A stretch of 64,000 nucleotides of DNA from WLWS01 sp965243105 (GTDB taxonomy: Bacteria > Pseudomonadota > Gammaproteobacteria > Eutrophobiales > Eutrophobiaceae), in assembly GCA_965243105.1 (NCBI GenBank), contig CBDEUC010000003.1, positions 2,294,001 to 2,358,000 of the forward strand, read 5' to 3'. Below are positions 46,442-55,715 of this stretch, in pieces. The position numbers and the translations under genes are program-made. A model generated the notes under the pieces. That model saw only the letters and a list, made by a program, of their open reading frames with translations, did not search any database and had not been told where the DNA came from. Positions within the stretch are counted from its first letter, which is position 1. Every line of letters starts with the position of its first letter.

Positions 46442-47281
46442 TTATTGAGGTGTGTTTTTCCTGTATCCGGGAACACTGAAGTATTGCATATCGTCCAGCC
46501 TCAGTGCTGTCAGGTCACCTCCCCAAAGGCAACCCGTATCAAGTGCAAATACGTTATAAGTCCCACTGTCCACGCTGTATTTTCTCAGTGCCGCCCAGTG
46601 TCCAAATATAATTCCGGTGTCGATGTTGCTGCGATTGGGAATCTCAAACCACGGCATTAAATCCCCGGGTTGAGTACCGGGGGAGCGCTTCTCACCGAAG
46701 TCCATGCGGCCATACTCGTCGCAATATCTCAGCCGGGTGAGGTAATTTGTAATTACTCGAAGTCGCTCCCAACCGCCGATTTCCGAAGACCATGTACTTG
46801 GTACATTTCCATACATGTGGGAAAAGAATTCCCTGTAGCCGTCAGAGGCAAGCACATCTTCAACTTCACGGGCCAGGTCGATTGCCTGGCTGGTTGACCA
46901 CTGGGGTGCAAGACCGGCATGTACCATGATGAGCCCTCGATCTTCGTCAAGGTGGAGCAGGGGTTGTACACGCAACCAGTCAAGCAAGTCGTCACGATCT
47001 TTTGCCGCGAGTATGTCTTCGATGGTGTCTTCCCGGTGCATGTACTGCTCCTGGCCATTTGCGATAGCCAGCAGGTGCAGATCATGGTTGCCAAGGACGG
47101 TGACTGCGCTATCACCGAGTTCCATGACAAAGCGCAGTGTTTCAAGGGAATCCGGCCCGCGGTTGACCAGGTCACCGGTAAACCAGAGTGTATCTTGAGT
47201 CCTGTCAAAACTAATGTGCTCAAGCAGTGCCAGGAGTTCATGCTGGCAGCCCTGGATATCACCTATGGCATAGGTAGACAT
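46442..47281 (-). CDS. apaH: Diadenosine tetraphosphatase ApaH
   Basis: 279-aa metallophosphatase that splits Ap4A symmetrically into ADP. Metal motifs: AIGDIQGC (GD-Q variant of GDxHG), FTGDLVNRGPDS and LGNHDLHL. Length close to E. coli (280). Downstream of apaG by 44 bases, the usual order. Confidence 0.96.
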   Translation of the reverse strand: MSTYAIGDIQGCQHELLALLEHISFDRTQDTLWFTGDLVNRGPDSLETLRFVMELGDSAVTVLGNHDLHLLAIANGQEQYMHREDTIEDILAAKDRDDLLDWLRVQPLLHLDEDRGLIMVHAGLAPQWSTSQAIDLAREVEDVLASDGYREFFSHMYGNVPSTWSSEIGGWERLRVITNYLTRLRYCDEYGRMDFGEKRSPGTQPGDLMPWFEIPNRSNIDTGIIFGHWAALRKYSVDSGTYNVFALDTGCLWGGDLTALRLDDMQYFSVPGYRKNTPQ

Positions 47282-47325
47282 TCGCTATGGTCCGTCTTCC
47301 GCTTTTGCGTGAAACAATGAAATAA

Positions 47326-47706
47326 TTAGTGCAGGGTATTTGGAATTGCCAGGCTAAATACGGGTATGGGTGCGTCAAACTCAAGAGCATCGTCTGCAAG
47401 CATGTCGTAGGTACCTTCCATGCAGCCAACAGGCGTTTCCAGCATGGCGCCACTTGTGTAGCGAAAAGACTGGCCTGGCTCAAGATGGGGCTGTTCTCCG
47501 ACAACGCCGTCGCCGTGCACTTCCTGTATCTTGTTGTTGGCGTCGGTAATTACCCAGTGCCGTCTTAGAAGGCGGGCAGGAATCATACCGGTATTAGTGA
47601 TAGTGATCGTGTAGGCAAAAACGTAGCGACTTTCCTCCGGATCCGACTGCTCCTGGATGTAGTCAGTTTCCACCTGTACATCAATTGAATATTGGTCTCT
47701 GTCCAT
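47326..47706 (-). CDS. apaG: ApaG (Co2+/Mg2+ efflux protein ApaG)
   Basis: 126-aa single-domain beta-sandwich protein. Typical segments: SIDVQVETDYIQEQSDPEESRYVFAYTITITNTG, RLLRRHWVITDANNK, GVVGEQPHLEPGQSFRYTSG and MEGTYDM. Molecular function unsettled. In E. coli it sits between ksgA and apaH. Here ksgA is about 10 kb upstream on the same strand. Confidence 0.96.
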   Translation of the reverse strand: MDRDQYSIDVQVETDYIQEQSDPEESRYVFAYTITITNTGMIPARLLRRHWVITDANNKIQEVHGDGVVGEQPHLEPGQSFRYTSGAMLETPVGCMEGTYDMLADDALEFDAPIPVFSLAIPNTLH

Positions 47707-47763
47707 GGCTTATTTGACAATATTGTGGCTATTGGGGCAAGTAAAGGGTCCCGGGATTCAGGG

Positions 47764-49287
47764 TTAATAAATGTTTGGAAACTTAAACTGGCGAAAGTTC
47801 AATGCTTCAGACAGGTGAGTTGTCAATATAGCCCTGCTGTTCTCAAGATCGGCTATGGTTCGAGCCAGGCGAATTATTCGGTGGGTGGCTCTTGCTGAAA
47901 GGCCAAGATTATCGATTGCGGCCTCAAGCAGCTCGTAGTGTTCATGCTCCATTTTGCAATATTCCTCAAGCTCAAGCCTGTTAAGCTTACTATTTGGCTT
48001 ACCTGCACGCTGCTGCTGGATGTTATGTGCTTTTAATACACGTTCTCTAACCACGTTGCTTGTCGCTGAAGATTGCTCAGACCGGCGATGAAGTTCATGG
48101 GCAGGTACCGAGTTTACTTCCAGGTGTATATCGATGCGGTCGAGCAGTGGGCCGGATATACGGTTGCGATAACGCACAATGGACTCGTTAGAGCATGTGC
48201 AGTTTCGCTGTGTTGACCCGAAATAGCCACAGGGGCAGGGGTTCATTGCGGCGACCAGTTGAAAATCAGCCGGGAATTCACACTGCTTACTGGCGCGAGA
48301 AATACAGATTCGTCCTGATTCCAGTGGTTCGCGCAATACTTCCAGCACCCGGCGCTGAAACTCCGGAAGCTCGTCGAGAAACAGGACGCCATTGTGTGCG
48401 AGTGATATTTCACCCGGCCTGGGTTGGCTGCCTCCTCCAACAAGGGCAATTGCCGAGGCGGTGTGGTGGGGAGCCCGTATCGCACGGAGTTTCCATTTTC
48501 CGGGATCAAATCCCTGGCTGCTGATCGATGAGATGGCGGCGCTATCCAGCGCCTGCTTTTCTGTCAGCGGTGGCAGTATCCCGGGCAGGCGTTCCGCCAG
48601 CATGGTCTTTCCGCTGCCGGGGGGGCCGATCATAAGCAGGTTGTGTCGACCCGCGGCTGCAATTTCCAGTGCACGCCTTGCCTGGTGCTGACCAACCACG
48701 TCAGAGAGGTCTGCATAGCCAGGGCGTACTTCATTCGACGGAATCTCCTGCTGCCTGGGTACAAGCATCTTTTCATTGTTAAGGTGTGCACAGACATCAA
48801 GCAGGTGCTTTGCCGGCAGTACCGAGAGATTCCTGATCAGTGCGGCCTCGCTCGCGTTTTCACTCGGTAGCACAAGTGACCGCGATGCTGTGTCGACCTT
48901 GCTCGCTATGGCCAGTACACCCTTTAACCTGCGCAATTCACCGGTAAGGGCAAGTTCCCCGATAAATTCGTAGTCGTGCAGGTCAGTTGCGTTGACCTGG
49001 CCCGAGGCGGCAAGGATTCCAATGGCAATTGCAAGGTCAAATCTTCCTCCGTCCTTGGGCAAATCAGCCGGGGCCAGGTTCACGGTAATCCTGCCAAGAG
49101 GAAATTCAAATTGATTGGCAAGGATTGCGCTGCGAACACGGTCCTTGCTTTCCTTGACCGCTGTTTCCGGCAGGCCAACGATGGTGAAGCGTGGAAGACC
49201 TCTCGAAATGTGGACCTCGACTGTTACAGCGGGTGAATCTATACCGCTAAGTGAGCGGCTGAAGAGAATTGCAATATCCATTTGCAT
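47764..49287 (-). CDS. comM: ComM/YifB family ATPase (Mg chelatase-like)
   Basis: 507-aa AAA+ ATPase. The N-terminal Lon-like substrate domain (SRSLSGIDSPAVTVEVHISRGLP) is followed by the AAA+ core: Walker A GPPGSGKTMLAERLPGILPP and Walker B FLDELPEF. A zinc-like CPCGYFG...CTC element and a C-terminal domain follow. In naturally competent bacteria ComM is the helicase that drives branch migration of incoming DNA. Competence is not shown by anything else in this window. Confidence 0.95.
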   Translation of the reverse strand: MQMDIAILFSRSLSGIDSPAVTVEVHISRGLPRFTIVGLPETAVKESKDRVRSAILANQFEFPLGRITVNLAPADLPKDGGRFDLAIAIGILAASGQVNATDLHDYEFIGELALTGELRRLKGVLAIASKVDTASRSLVLPSENASEAALIRNLSVLPAKHLLDVCAHLNNEKMLVPRQQEIPSNEVRPGYADLSDVVGQHQARRALEIAAAGRHNLLMIGPPGSGKTMLAERLPGILPPLTEKQALDSAAISSISSQGFDPGKWKLRAIRAPHHTASAIALVGGGSQPRPGEISLAHNGVLFLDELPEFQRRVLEVLREPLESGRICISRASKQCEFPADFQLVAAMNPCPCGYFGSTQRNCTCSNESIVRYRNRISGPLLDRIDIHLEVNSVPAHELHRRSEQSSATSNVVRERVLKAHNIQQQRAGKPNSKLNRLELEEYCKMEHEHYELLEAAIDNLGLSARATHRIIRLARTIADLENSRAILTTHLSEALNFRQFKFPNIY

Positions 49288-49366
49288 GCCTCCATGGCGA
49301 AAGTATCGGTGTTATGTCCATGAAGCGCCAATCCATTGCGCGCGACATGGCAAGTCTATTTTAAGA

Positions 49367-49624
49367 TCAGGCTTCTGTATTGTTTTGCTTTTGTTCTAAC
49401 TCTTCGATCCTCTTTTCCAGTTCATCAAGCATTGCCCGCGTTCGACTGAGTAGTTCGGATTGAATATCGAATTCTTCGCGTGTAACCAGGTCCATCCTGC
49501 TTAAGCGGGCATTCAATATCGCCTGGATATTCTTCCTGACATCATCCCGGCTTCGACGCAGGTCTTCGGGTATCAACTTGAAAATCTCCTGCACGAAATC
49601 GTCATTCTTGTTTTTGCTGATCAT
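49367..49624 (-). CDS. ubiK: UbiK accessory factor (BMFP domain)
   Basis: 85-aa helical protein. N-terminal amphipathic part (FVQEIFKLIPEDLRRSRDDVRKN) followed by the coiled coil VTREEFDIQSELLSRTRAMLDELEKRIEELE, typical of the BMFP/UbiK family. It assists aerobic ubiquinone assembly with UbiJ in E. coli. Divergent from the first ammonium transporter gene. Confidence 0.9.
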   Translation of the reverse strand: MISKNKNDDFVQEIFKLIPEDLRRSRDDVRKNIQAILNARLSRMDLVTREEFDIQSELLSRTRAMLDELEKRIEELEQKQNNTEA

Positions 49625-49716
49625 CTGCTTATTTTCTGTTGCGTGATTACTGGCGTTCCAGCTTATAGCTATATTTCGTTAGAACCTCAACATCCTACAT
49701 CGAAGTCGCCTGTTCA

Positions 49717-49853
49717 GCACTAATTCAGTGCAGCGCCCCAATTCTTCGCACAACTAGCGAGCGCCACGGAGCCGGTCTTGCTGAGTCAGCCTTATCAAAA
49801 TGCACCTAAGTCTCTAAGACTAATAGTGTTTCAGCAGTTGGCATGAATGCTGC
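49717..49853 (+). promoter_or_regulatory. NtrC-like site and sigma54 promoter upstream of the first amtB
   Basis: The 300-base gap 49625-49924 contains GCACTAATTCAGTGC (49717-49731), an inverted repeat of the NtrC form GCAC-N7-GTGC. About 110 bases further on is TTGGCATGAATGCTGC, with GG at 49840-49841 and GC at 49852-49853 separated by exactly 10 bases, as sigma54 requires. The amtB GTG is 72 bases beyond. Confidence 0.6.
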
Positions 49854-49924
49854 TCTTAGTGCTTCGGATTCAAAATTCAATCATAAATAAATCTGCGATA
49901 GAAAAAATTACTGAGGAGGTTTCA

Positions 49925-51196
49925 GTGGAGAACCAGATTTTTGAATTGCAATACGCAATTGATACTTTTTACTTTTTAGTCTGCGGCGCATTGGTGATGT
50001 GGATGGCTGCCGGGTTTGCCATGCTTGAAGCCGGGCTTGTCCGGTCGAAAAACACGGTTGAAATTCTCACCAAGAACGTCGCGTTGTTTTCAGTGTCCTG
50101 CATCATGTACATGGTTTGCGGTTACGCAATTATGTATGGCGGCGACCTGTTCCTGTCCGGTATTGCCGGCGGCGAATCACTTGTAGATGATGCCCTCGCG
50201 GCGTCTGCGGAAAATGGCTTCGGCGGTGACTCGGTTTATTCCGGGGCGTCGGATTTCTTTTTCCAGGTGGTTTTCGTGGCAACTGCCATGTCCATAGTCT
50301 CGGGTGCCGTTGCTGAGCGAATGAAGCTCTGGGCATTCCTGCTTTTTGCCGTATTCATGACCGGCGTGATTTACCCGGTTGAGGGTTCATGGACATGGGG
50401 CGCCGAAGGCATGTTTGGACTTAACCTGGATGACCGCTTCGGTTTTTCAGACTTTGCGGGCTCAGGAATAGTTCACATGGCGGGTGCCGCGGCTGCCCTC
50501 GCAGGCGTTCTACTACTTGGACCGAGGAAGGGTAAATATGCAGCCGATGGCAGTGTATTACCACTACCCGGGGCCAACCTGCCACTTGCTACTCTTGGAA
50601 CGTTTATTCTATGGATGGGATGGTTTGGGTTTAATGGTGGTTCCGTGCTGAAACTCGGCGATATTGCCAGCTCTAACTCGGTGGCCATGGTATTTCTAAA
50701 TACCAATGCCGCTGCCGCTGCTGGTCTCGTGGCTGCACTACTGGTGTCGCGGGTAAAGTTTGGTAAGGCGGATCTTACCATGGCCTTGAACGGTGCCCTG
50801 GCGGGCCTGGTTGCTATCACCGCAGAGCCCTCAACGCCTTCTGCCCTGGGAGCAAGCCTGATTGGCGCCGCGGGTGGTGCACTGGTGGTTTTCTCCATCG
50901 TCTTGCTGGACAAGCTCAAGATTGACGACCCTGTCGGCGCGATTTCGGTGCACGGTACGGTCGGCCTGTGGGGCCTGCTGGCGGTGCCGCTGACCAATGA
51001 TGGTGCGTCCTTCATGGGGCAGATTGCCGGTGCTCTGGCGATATTCCTTTGGGTGTTCCTGGCCAGTGGCATAGTCTGGTTTGTCATCAAGGCAGCCATG
51101 GGTATCCGGGTTGACGAGCAGGAGGAATACGAGGGCGTCGACCTCTCGGAATGCGGTATGGAAGCGTATCCTGAATTTGTCAGCCCAGGATCGTAA
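49925..51196 (+). CDS. amt: Ammonium transporter (Amt family), first copy
   Basis: 423-aa polytopic inner-membrane ammonium channel. Pore His residues fall in GIVHMAG and SVHGTVG; GAVAERMKLWAFLLF and GWFGFNGGS are family blocks. I use the GTG at 49925, 7 bases after GAGGAGG, rather than the longer in-frame start at 49847. It lacks an evident cleavable signal peptide, unlike the second copy, and ends in an acidic tail (EYEGVDLSECGMEAYPEF). Followed by a PII gene. Clearly diverged from the second Amt in this cluster. Confidence 0.93.
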   Translation: MENQIFELQYAIDTFYFLVCGALVMWMAAGFAMLEAGLVRSKNTVEILTKNVALFSVSCIMYMVCGYAIMYGGDLFLSGIAGGESLVDDALAASAENGFGGDSVYSGASDFFFQVVFVATAMSIVSGAVAERMKLWAFLLFAVFMTGVIYPVEGSWTWGAEGMFGLNLDDRFGFSDFAGSGIVHMAGAAAALAGVLLLGPRKGKYAADGSVLPLPGANLPLATLGTFILWMGWFGFNGGSVLKLGDIASSNSVAMVFLNTNAAAAAGLVAALLVSRVKFGKADLTMALNGALAGLVAITAEPSTPSALGASLIGAAGGALVVFSIVLLDKLKIDDPVGAISVHGTVGLWGLLAVPLTNDGASFMGQIAGALAIFLWVFLASGIVWFVIKAAMGIRVDEQEEYEGVDLSECGMEAYPEFVSPGS

Positions 51197-51322
51197 ATAT
51201 CATCTTGATAGGCCAGAAATTGGGTGCAGACAGGCGAATGTCAATGAGTTACCTTGTTATAATGCCCTGTACCCGGTCTGGCCTGTCAAAAGCCAACGAA
51301 TTGAAATGAAGAGGAAATCTAG

Positions 51323-51661
<339 letters not shown>

Positions 51662-51681
51662 GTCTTAGTCCATATCACGGA

Positions 51682-51713
51682 AACGGGCACTATGCACCAG
51701 GGTAGTGCCCGTT
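51682..51713 (+). terminator. Terminator after first PII gene
   Basis: AACGGGCACTA at 51682-51692 pairs with TAGTGCCCGTT at 51703-51713 around a 10-base loop, followed by AATTTT. Confidence 0.8.
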
Positions 51714-51723
51714 AATTTTCACC

Positions 51724-51740
51724 TGCACTATTATAGTGCA
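51724..51740 (+). promoter_or_regulatory. NtrC-type operator upstream of second PII-Amt pair
   Basis: TGCACTATTATAGTGCA is a perfect palindrome that matches the NtrC consensus form TGCAC(C/T)-N5-(G/A)GTGCA. It lies about 90 bases before the sigma54-like promoter at 51816. Confidence 0.7.
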
Positions 51741-51785
51741 TTTATTTACTTCTACGTCCTGGTGAATATCCCCTGACTGACCATA

Positions 51786-51806
51786 AGCGCTTGAATCGCA
51801 AGCGCT
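51786..51806 (+). repeat. Second inverted repeat between NtrC-type site and sigma54 promoter
   Basis: AGCGCTTG and CAAGCGCT are exact reverse complements separated by AATCG. It sits just upstream of the -24 element. It could be a further activator or IHF-type architectural site; its sequence is not NtrC-like. Confidence 0.5.
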
Positions 51807-51815
51807 AATATCAAC

Positions 51816-51830
51816 TGGCACAGTATCTGC
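51816..51830 (+). promoter_or_regulatory. Sigma54-type promoter of second PII-Amt pair
   Basis: TGGCACAGTATCTGC has the -24 GG (51817-51818) and -12 GC (51829-51830) with exactly 10 bases between, and only one change from TTGC. Together with the upstream NtrC-type palindrome this indicates nitrogen-limitation control. Confidence 0.7.
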
Positions 51831-51871
51831 TGAAGCCTCTCACGCAGGCGCGTATTGCCGCGCCAATTTAG

Positions 51872-52249
<378 letters not shown>

Positions 52250-52267
52250 CTGCCGGAGAAAATTACG

Positions 52268-53560
52268 ATGAAACTTATTAATAAACCAAGTTTAACAATC
52301 CCGGGTCTTGTTTTTCTGCTTTGCCTGTCGCCGCTGGCCAGCGCCAGTGAATTGAATGCTGCCAACACTGCCTGGATTTTAACCTCAACCGCACTGGTAT
52401 TGTTCATGACCCTGCCCGGGCTTGCACTATTTTACTCGGGCCTTGTACGAACCAAGAACGTGCTTTCCGTCTTGATGCAATGTTTTGCCATAGCCTGCAT
52501 GGTCTCCATACTCTGGCTGATCTTCGTGTACGGCATGGCATTCGGGGATGGCGGTGGCCTCAACAAGTTCACCGGCCTTGGAAGGTACTTCATTACCGAC
52601 ATGGGTACGGCAAGCATGAGTAGTGATATCCCGGAGACGGTGTTTTTTATGTTCCAGATGACTTTCGCCATAATCACCCCGGCATTGATAGTCGGTGGAT
52701 TCGCCGAGCGAATGAAGTTTTCTGCAGTGATGTGGTTTTCAGCACTTTGGCTTGTACTGGTTTACGCCCCGGTTTGTCACTGGGTATGGGGTGGTGGTTG
52801 GCTCAGCGACATGGGATTCATGGATTTTGCCGGTGGCGCCGTGGTTCACATCAATGCCGGTGTTGCTGCAATCGTTGCCGCTATCGTGCTTGGAAATCGC
52901 AAGGGATTTCCGCAGACCATGATGCCTCCTCACAACATGACCATAACGGTTACCGGCGCCTCCATGCTCTGGGTCGGCTGGTTTGGCTTTAATGCCGGTA
53001 GCGCACTCGCCGCGGACGGAAATGCCGGCATGGCAATGCTGGTGACACACATATCCGCGGCAGCGGGTTCACTGGCATGGATGGCCTGCGAATGGATCAA
53101 GCATGGTAAGCCAAGCGTACTCGGCATAGTGACCGGGATGGTTGCAGGGCTTGGCACCATCACTCCCGCTTCCGGGTTTGTCGGACCCGTTGGTGGACTG
53201 GTGATTGGCCTGCTCGCAGGTGTCGTTTGCTACTATGCCACACAATACATAAAGCGTGGCCTCGAAATTGATGATTCTCTTGATGTTTTTCCTGTGCACG
53301 GTGTCGGCGGCATCCTCGGCACGCTATTAACCGCGGTTTTTGCAGCCGAGTCCTTTGGTGGCTTGGGACTGGAAACCACCATTGCCGGACAGTTTCTTAC
53401 CCAGGCAATCGGCGTTGTTGCCACGGCCGCCTGGTGTGGACTGGTCAGTTTTATCCTGCTCAAGCTGCTTGATAAGGTCATCGGACTCAGGGTCAGCAAC
53501 GAAGAAGAGACTGAGGGTCTTGATCTGGTTCTGCACGATGAACGTGGGTATAATCTCTGA
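52268..53560 (+). CDS. amtB: Ammonium transporter AmtB, second copy
   Basis: 430 aa with a cleavable signal peptide (LVFLLCLSPLASASE) as in E. coli AmtB, then eleven-span topology. The twin pore His residues are in VVHINAG and PVHGVGG; the gate and recruitment regions are GLALFYSGLVRTKNVLS, GGFAERMKFSAVMWF and GWFGFNAGSAL. The tail ENEE-type segment (SNEEETEGLDLVLHDERGYNL) matches the PII-binding end of AmtB. Co-transcribed with the second PII gene. Confidence 0.96.
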   Translation: MKLINKPSLTIPGLVFLLCLSPLASASELNAANTAWILTSTALVLFMTLPGLALFYSGLVRTKNVLSVLMQCFAIACMVSILWLIFVYGMAFGDGGGLNKFTGLGRYFITDMGTASMSSDIPETVFFMFQMTFAIITPALIVGGFAERMKFSAVMWFSALWLVLVYAPVCHWVWGGGWLSDMGFMDFAGGAVVHINAGVAAIVAAIVLGNRKGFPQTMMPPHNMTITVTGASMLWVGWFGFNAGSALAADGNAGMAMLVTHISAAAGSLAWMACEWIKHGKPSVLGIVTGMVAGLGTITPASGFVGPVGGLVIGLLAGVVCYYATQYIKRGLEIDDSLDVFPVHGVGGILGTLLTAVFAAESFGGLGLETTIAGQFLTQAIGVVATAAWCGLVSFILLKLLDKVIGLRVSNEEETEGLDLVLHDERGYNL

Positions 53561-53582
53561 GCCTTAAGGTCGGTCAGGCACT

Positions 53583-53610
53583 GAAAACGGGCGCTGTAGC
53601 GCCCGTTTTC
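53583..53610 (+). terminator. Rho-independent terminator of glnK-amtB
   Basis: GAAAACGGGCGCT and AGCGCCCGTTTTC are perfect reverse complements around GT, followed by TTTT. Confidence 0.9.
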
Positions 53611-53728
53611 TTTTGTCCGGCTGTAACGGTAAAATAGCGGCTCAACAGGCCATTTGCACAGCACAAACCTGTCCGTCGATACAATCACAAGCTAGCGTCG
53701 TAACTCGGCACGGACACAGAGGAAAATA

Positions 53729-54787
53729 ATGTCAGACAATCTCGTAGATAAGGGTGTTTTAAAGTCTTTCGTTCCACCTAGCGCCCTGAATGCGGAAAAC
53801 TTCCAGGAACTGGCCGGTAAGGCCGTGGTAGAGGAGGTAGCAGCAGGTAAAACAATTTTTAAACCAGGTGATAACGACAGGAAGACCGTCTACCTCATAG
53901 AGGGAGAGCTTGAAATTACCACTGAAGGGGGTGACAAGACTACGCTGAAGTCAGGTGCCGACCTGGCCAAGCATCCCGTGGCAAATTTTCAGCCACGCAA
54001 GCACACAGTGGTTGCGGCCAGTGCCAGCAAGATAACTCGCATAGATAGCGACCTGCTGGATATTTTACTCACCTGGGATCAACTTTCCGGGATCGAGGTG
54101 GACGAAATATCCGTGGCCGAAGACGAAGTTGTGGAGGAAGATGATGGGGACTGGATGACACGTATCCTGCAATCAAAGGCCTTTCTCCAGGTACCGCCTG
54201 CCAATATCCAGGCCATGTTCATGCGTATCCAGGAAGTGCCGGTCAAGGCGGATGAAACTATCATCAAGCAGGGAGATGACGGGGACTATTACTACATCAT
54301 CAAGACCGGGAAGTGCAAGGTAACCCGTCCATCAAAAACAGGTTCTGAGCTGGTCCTGGCCAACCTTGGAGATGGTGATGCCTTTGGCGAAGAGGCACTA
54401 TTATCCGAGGCAAAGAGGAATGCCAACATCGTCATGACCACTGATGGCACCCTGATGCGCCTGTCTAAAGAGGACTTTAACGAGCTACTGAAAGAACCCA
54501 TGCTGAGCTGGGTCAGCAGTGACGAGGCAGACAAGATGGTTGCTGAAGGTGCTGCCGTGTGGGTCGATGTAAGGCTTGATAGCGAATTCAAGAACAACGG
54601 CATTGAAGGCGCGACCAACATTCCACTTTTCATGCTAAGGATGAAAGCGGATTCCCTCGACGCTGGAAAACATTATATCCTTTATTGTGACACGGGCCGT
54701 CGAAGCTCTGCGGGGGCTTTCCTGCTGAGTGAGAGGGGGCTGCAAACAAGTTGCCTCCAGGGTGGCTTGCAGGGGCGGTCCGGCTAG
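53729..54787 (+). CDS. Protein with two cyclic-nucleotide-binding domains and a C-terminal rhodanese domain
   Basis: 352 aa, soluble. The first cNMP-type beta barrel is at about 20-115 (AGKTIFKPGDNDRKTVYLIEGELEI) and lacks a clear phosphate-binding cassette. The second, at about 145-250, is closer to consensus: IIKQGDDGDYYYIIKTGKCKV and GDGDAFGEEALLSEAKRNANI (with the conserved Glu and Arg). The rhodanese domain (about 262-352) has WVDVRLDSEFKNNGIEGATNIPL and active-site Cys in LYCDTGRRS. A strong AGAGGA site precedes the ATG. It may link a nucleotide signal to sulfur transfer; function unknown. Confidence 0.85.
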   Translation: MSDNLVDKGVLKSFVPPSALNAENFQELAGKAVVEEVAAGKTIFKPGDNDRKTVYLIEGELEITTEGGDKTTLKSGADLAKHPVANFQPRKHTVVAASASKITRIDSDLLDILLTWDQLSGIEVDEISVAEDEVVEEDDGDWMTRILQSKAFLQVPPANIQAMFMRIQEVPVKADETIIKQGDDGDYYYIIKTGKCKVTRPSKTGSELVLANLGDGDAFGEEALLSEAKRNANIVMTTDGTLMRLSKEDFNELLKEPMLSWVSSDEADKMVAEGAAVWVDVRLDSEFKNNGIEGATNIPLFMLRMKADSLDAGKHYILYCDTGRRSSAGAFLLSERGLQTSCLQGGLQGRSG

Positions 54788-54845
54788 GGGCGCAGCGGCG
54801 CGCCCGATCCATTGGCAGGCGCGGTGATAACAGGGTGCTCCTGAC

Positions 54846-55691
54846 GTGGCACATTCCAACCAGTTCCAATTCAAGAGCGGTGTCGACAACTACGCGGTTT
54901 TTGGCAACCCCATAGCACACAGTAAGTCCCCGCTTATTCATTCGCTGTTTGCGCAGCAATGTGGCCAGGGACTGCATTACCAGCCCGTGCTGGTTGAAAA
55001 AACCGAATTCCTTTCCACGCTTCTGCGATTCAGGGATGAAGGTGGCCGCGGTCTTAACATTACCCTGCCTTTCAAGGGAGAGGCTTTCGCATCGTCTGAC
55101 AGGGTCAGCACTCGCGCCAGGCTGTCGGCTGCCGTGAATACCATCACCATCGAGGAAGATGGTCTTATTGCCGGGGATAACACGGACGGGGTCGGTCTTG
55201 TCATGGACCTTAAAGCCCAGGGGGTACAGCTTGACGGTTGCCGCGTTGTAATACTTGGAGCGGGTGGTGCCGCGAGGGGCGTGCTGGGCCCTCTCCTTGA
55301 ACAGGGGGTCAGTACAATCAGCATCGCAAACAGGACCCTGTCGCGGGCCGAGGAATTGGCCGCCCTTTTTTCTGAAGCCGGGAAGGTACAGGCCATGGCC
55401 TACGAAAGCCTGCTACAGGTCTCGGCAGATGTTGTTATCAATGCGACTTCGTCAGGGCTTGGTGGTGAACGTCCGCCGCTGGCCCCGCCCACGATCAAGG
55501 GTGCATTCTGCTACGACATGGTATACGGCGAAGGATCCCGGCCATTTCTCGACTGGGCACAAAGCCATGGTGCCGCCGCTACGGCAGATGGACTGGGTAT
55601 GCTGGTCTACCAGGCAGCCGAGGCCTTTTACCTGTGGCGCGGAGTCAGGCCGGACACGCCCCCGGTTATCGAGAAGTTACGCTCCCGCTAA
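54846..55691 (+). CDS. aroE: Shikimate dehydrogenase (NADP+)
   Basis: 281 aa. Reduces 3-dehydroshikimate in aromatic amino acid synthesis. Substrate site VFGNPIAHSKSPLIH, catalytic Lys/Asp pair in NITLPFKGEAF and GDNTDGVGLV, and the NADP-binding loop ILGAGGAARGVLGPL followed by NRTLSRAEEL. GTG start at 54846. Converges with the TRAP permease genes. Confidence 0.97.
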   Translation: MAHSNQFQFKSGVDNYAVFGNPIAHSKSPLIHSLFAQQCGQGLHYQPVLVEKTEFLSTLLRFRDEGGRGLNITLPFKGEAFASSDRVSTRARLSAAVNTITIEEDGLIAGDNTDGVGLVMDLKAQGVQLDGCRVVILGAGGAARGVLGPLLEQGVSTISIANRTLSRAEELAALFSEAGKVQAMAYESLLQVSADVVINATSSGLGGERPPLAPPTIKGAFCYDMVYGEGSRPFLDWAQSHGAAATADGLGMLVYQAAEAFYLWRGVRPDTPPVIEKLRSR

Positions 55692-55715
55692 ATCCTGCCG
55701 GTCGAATCAAAGCGA

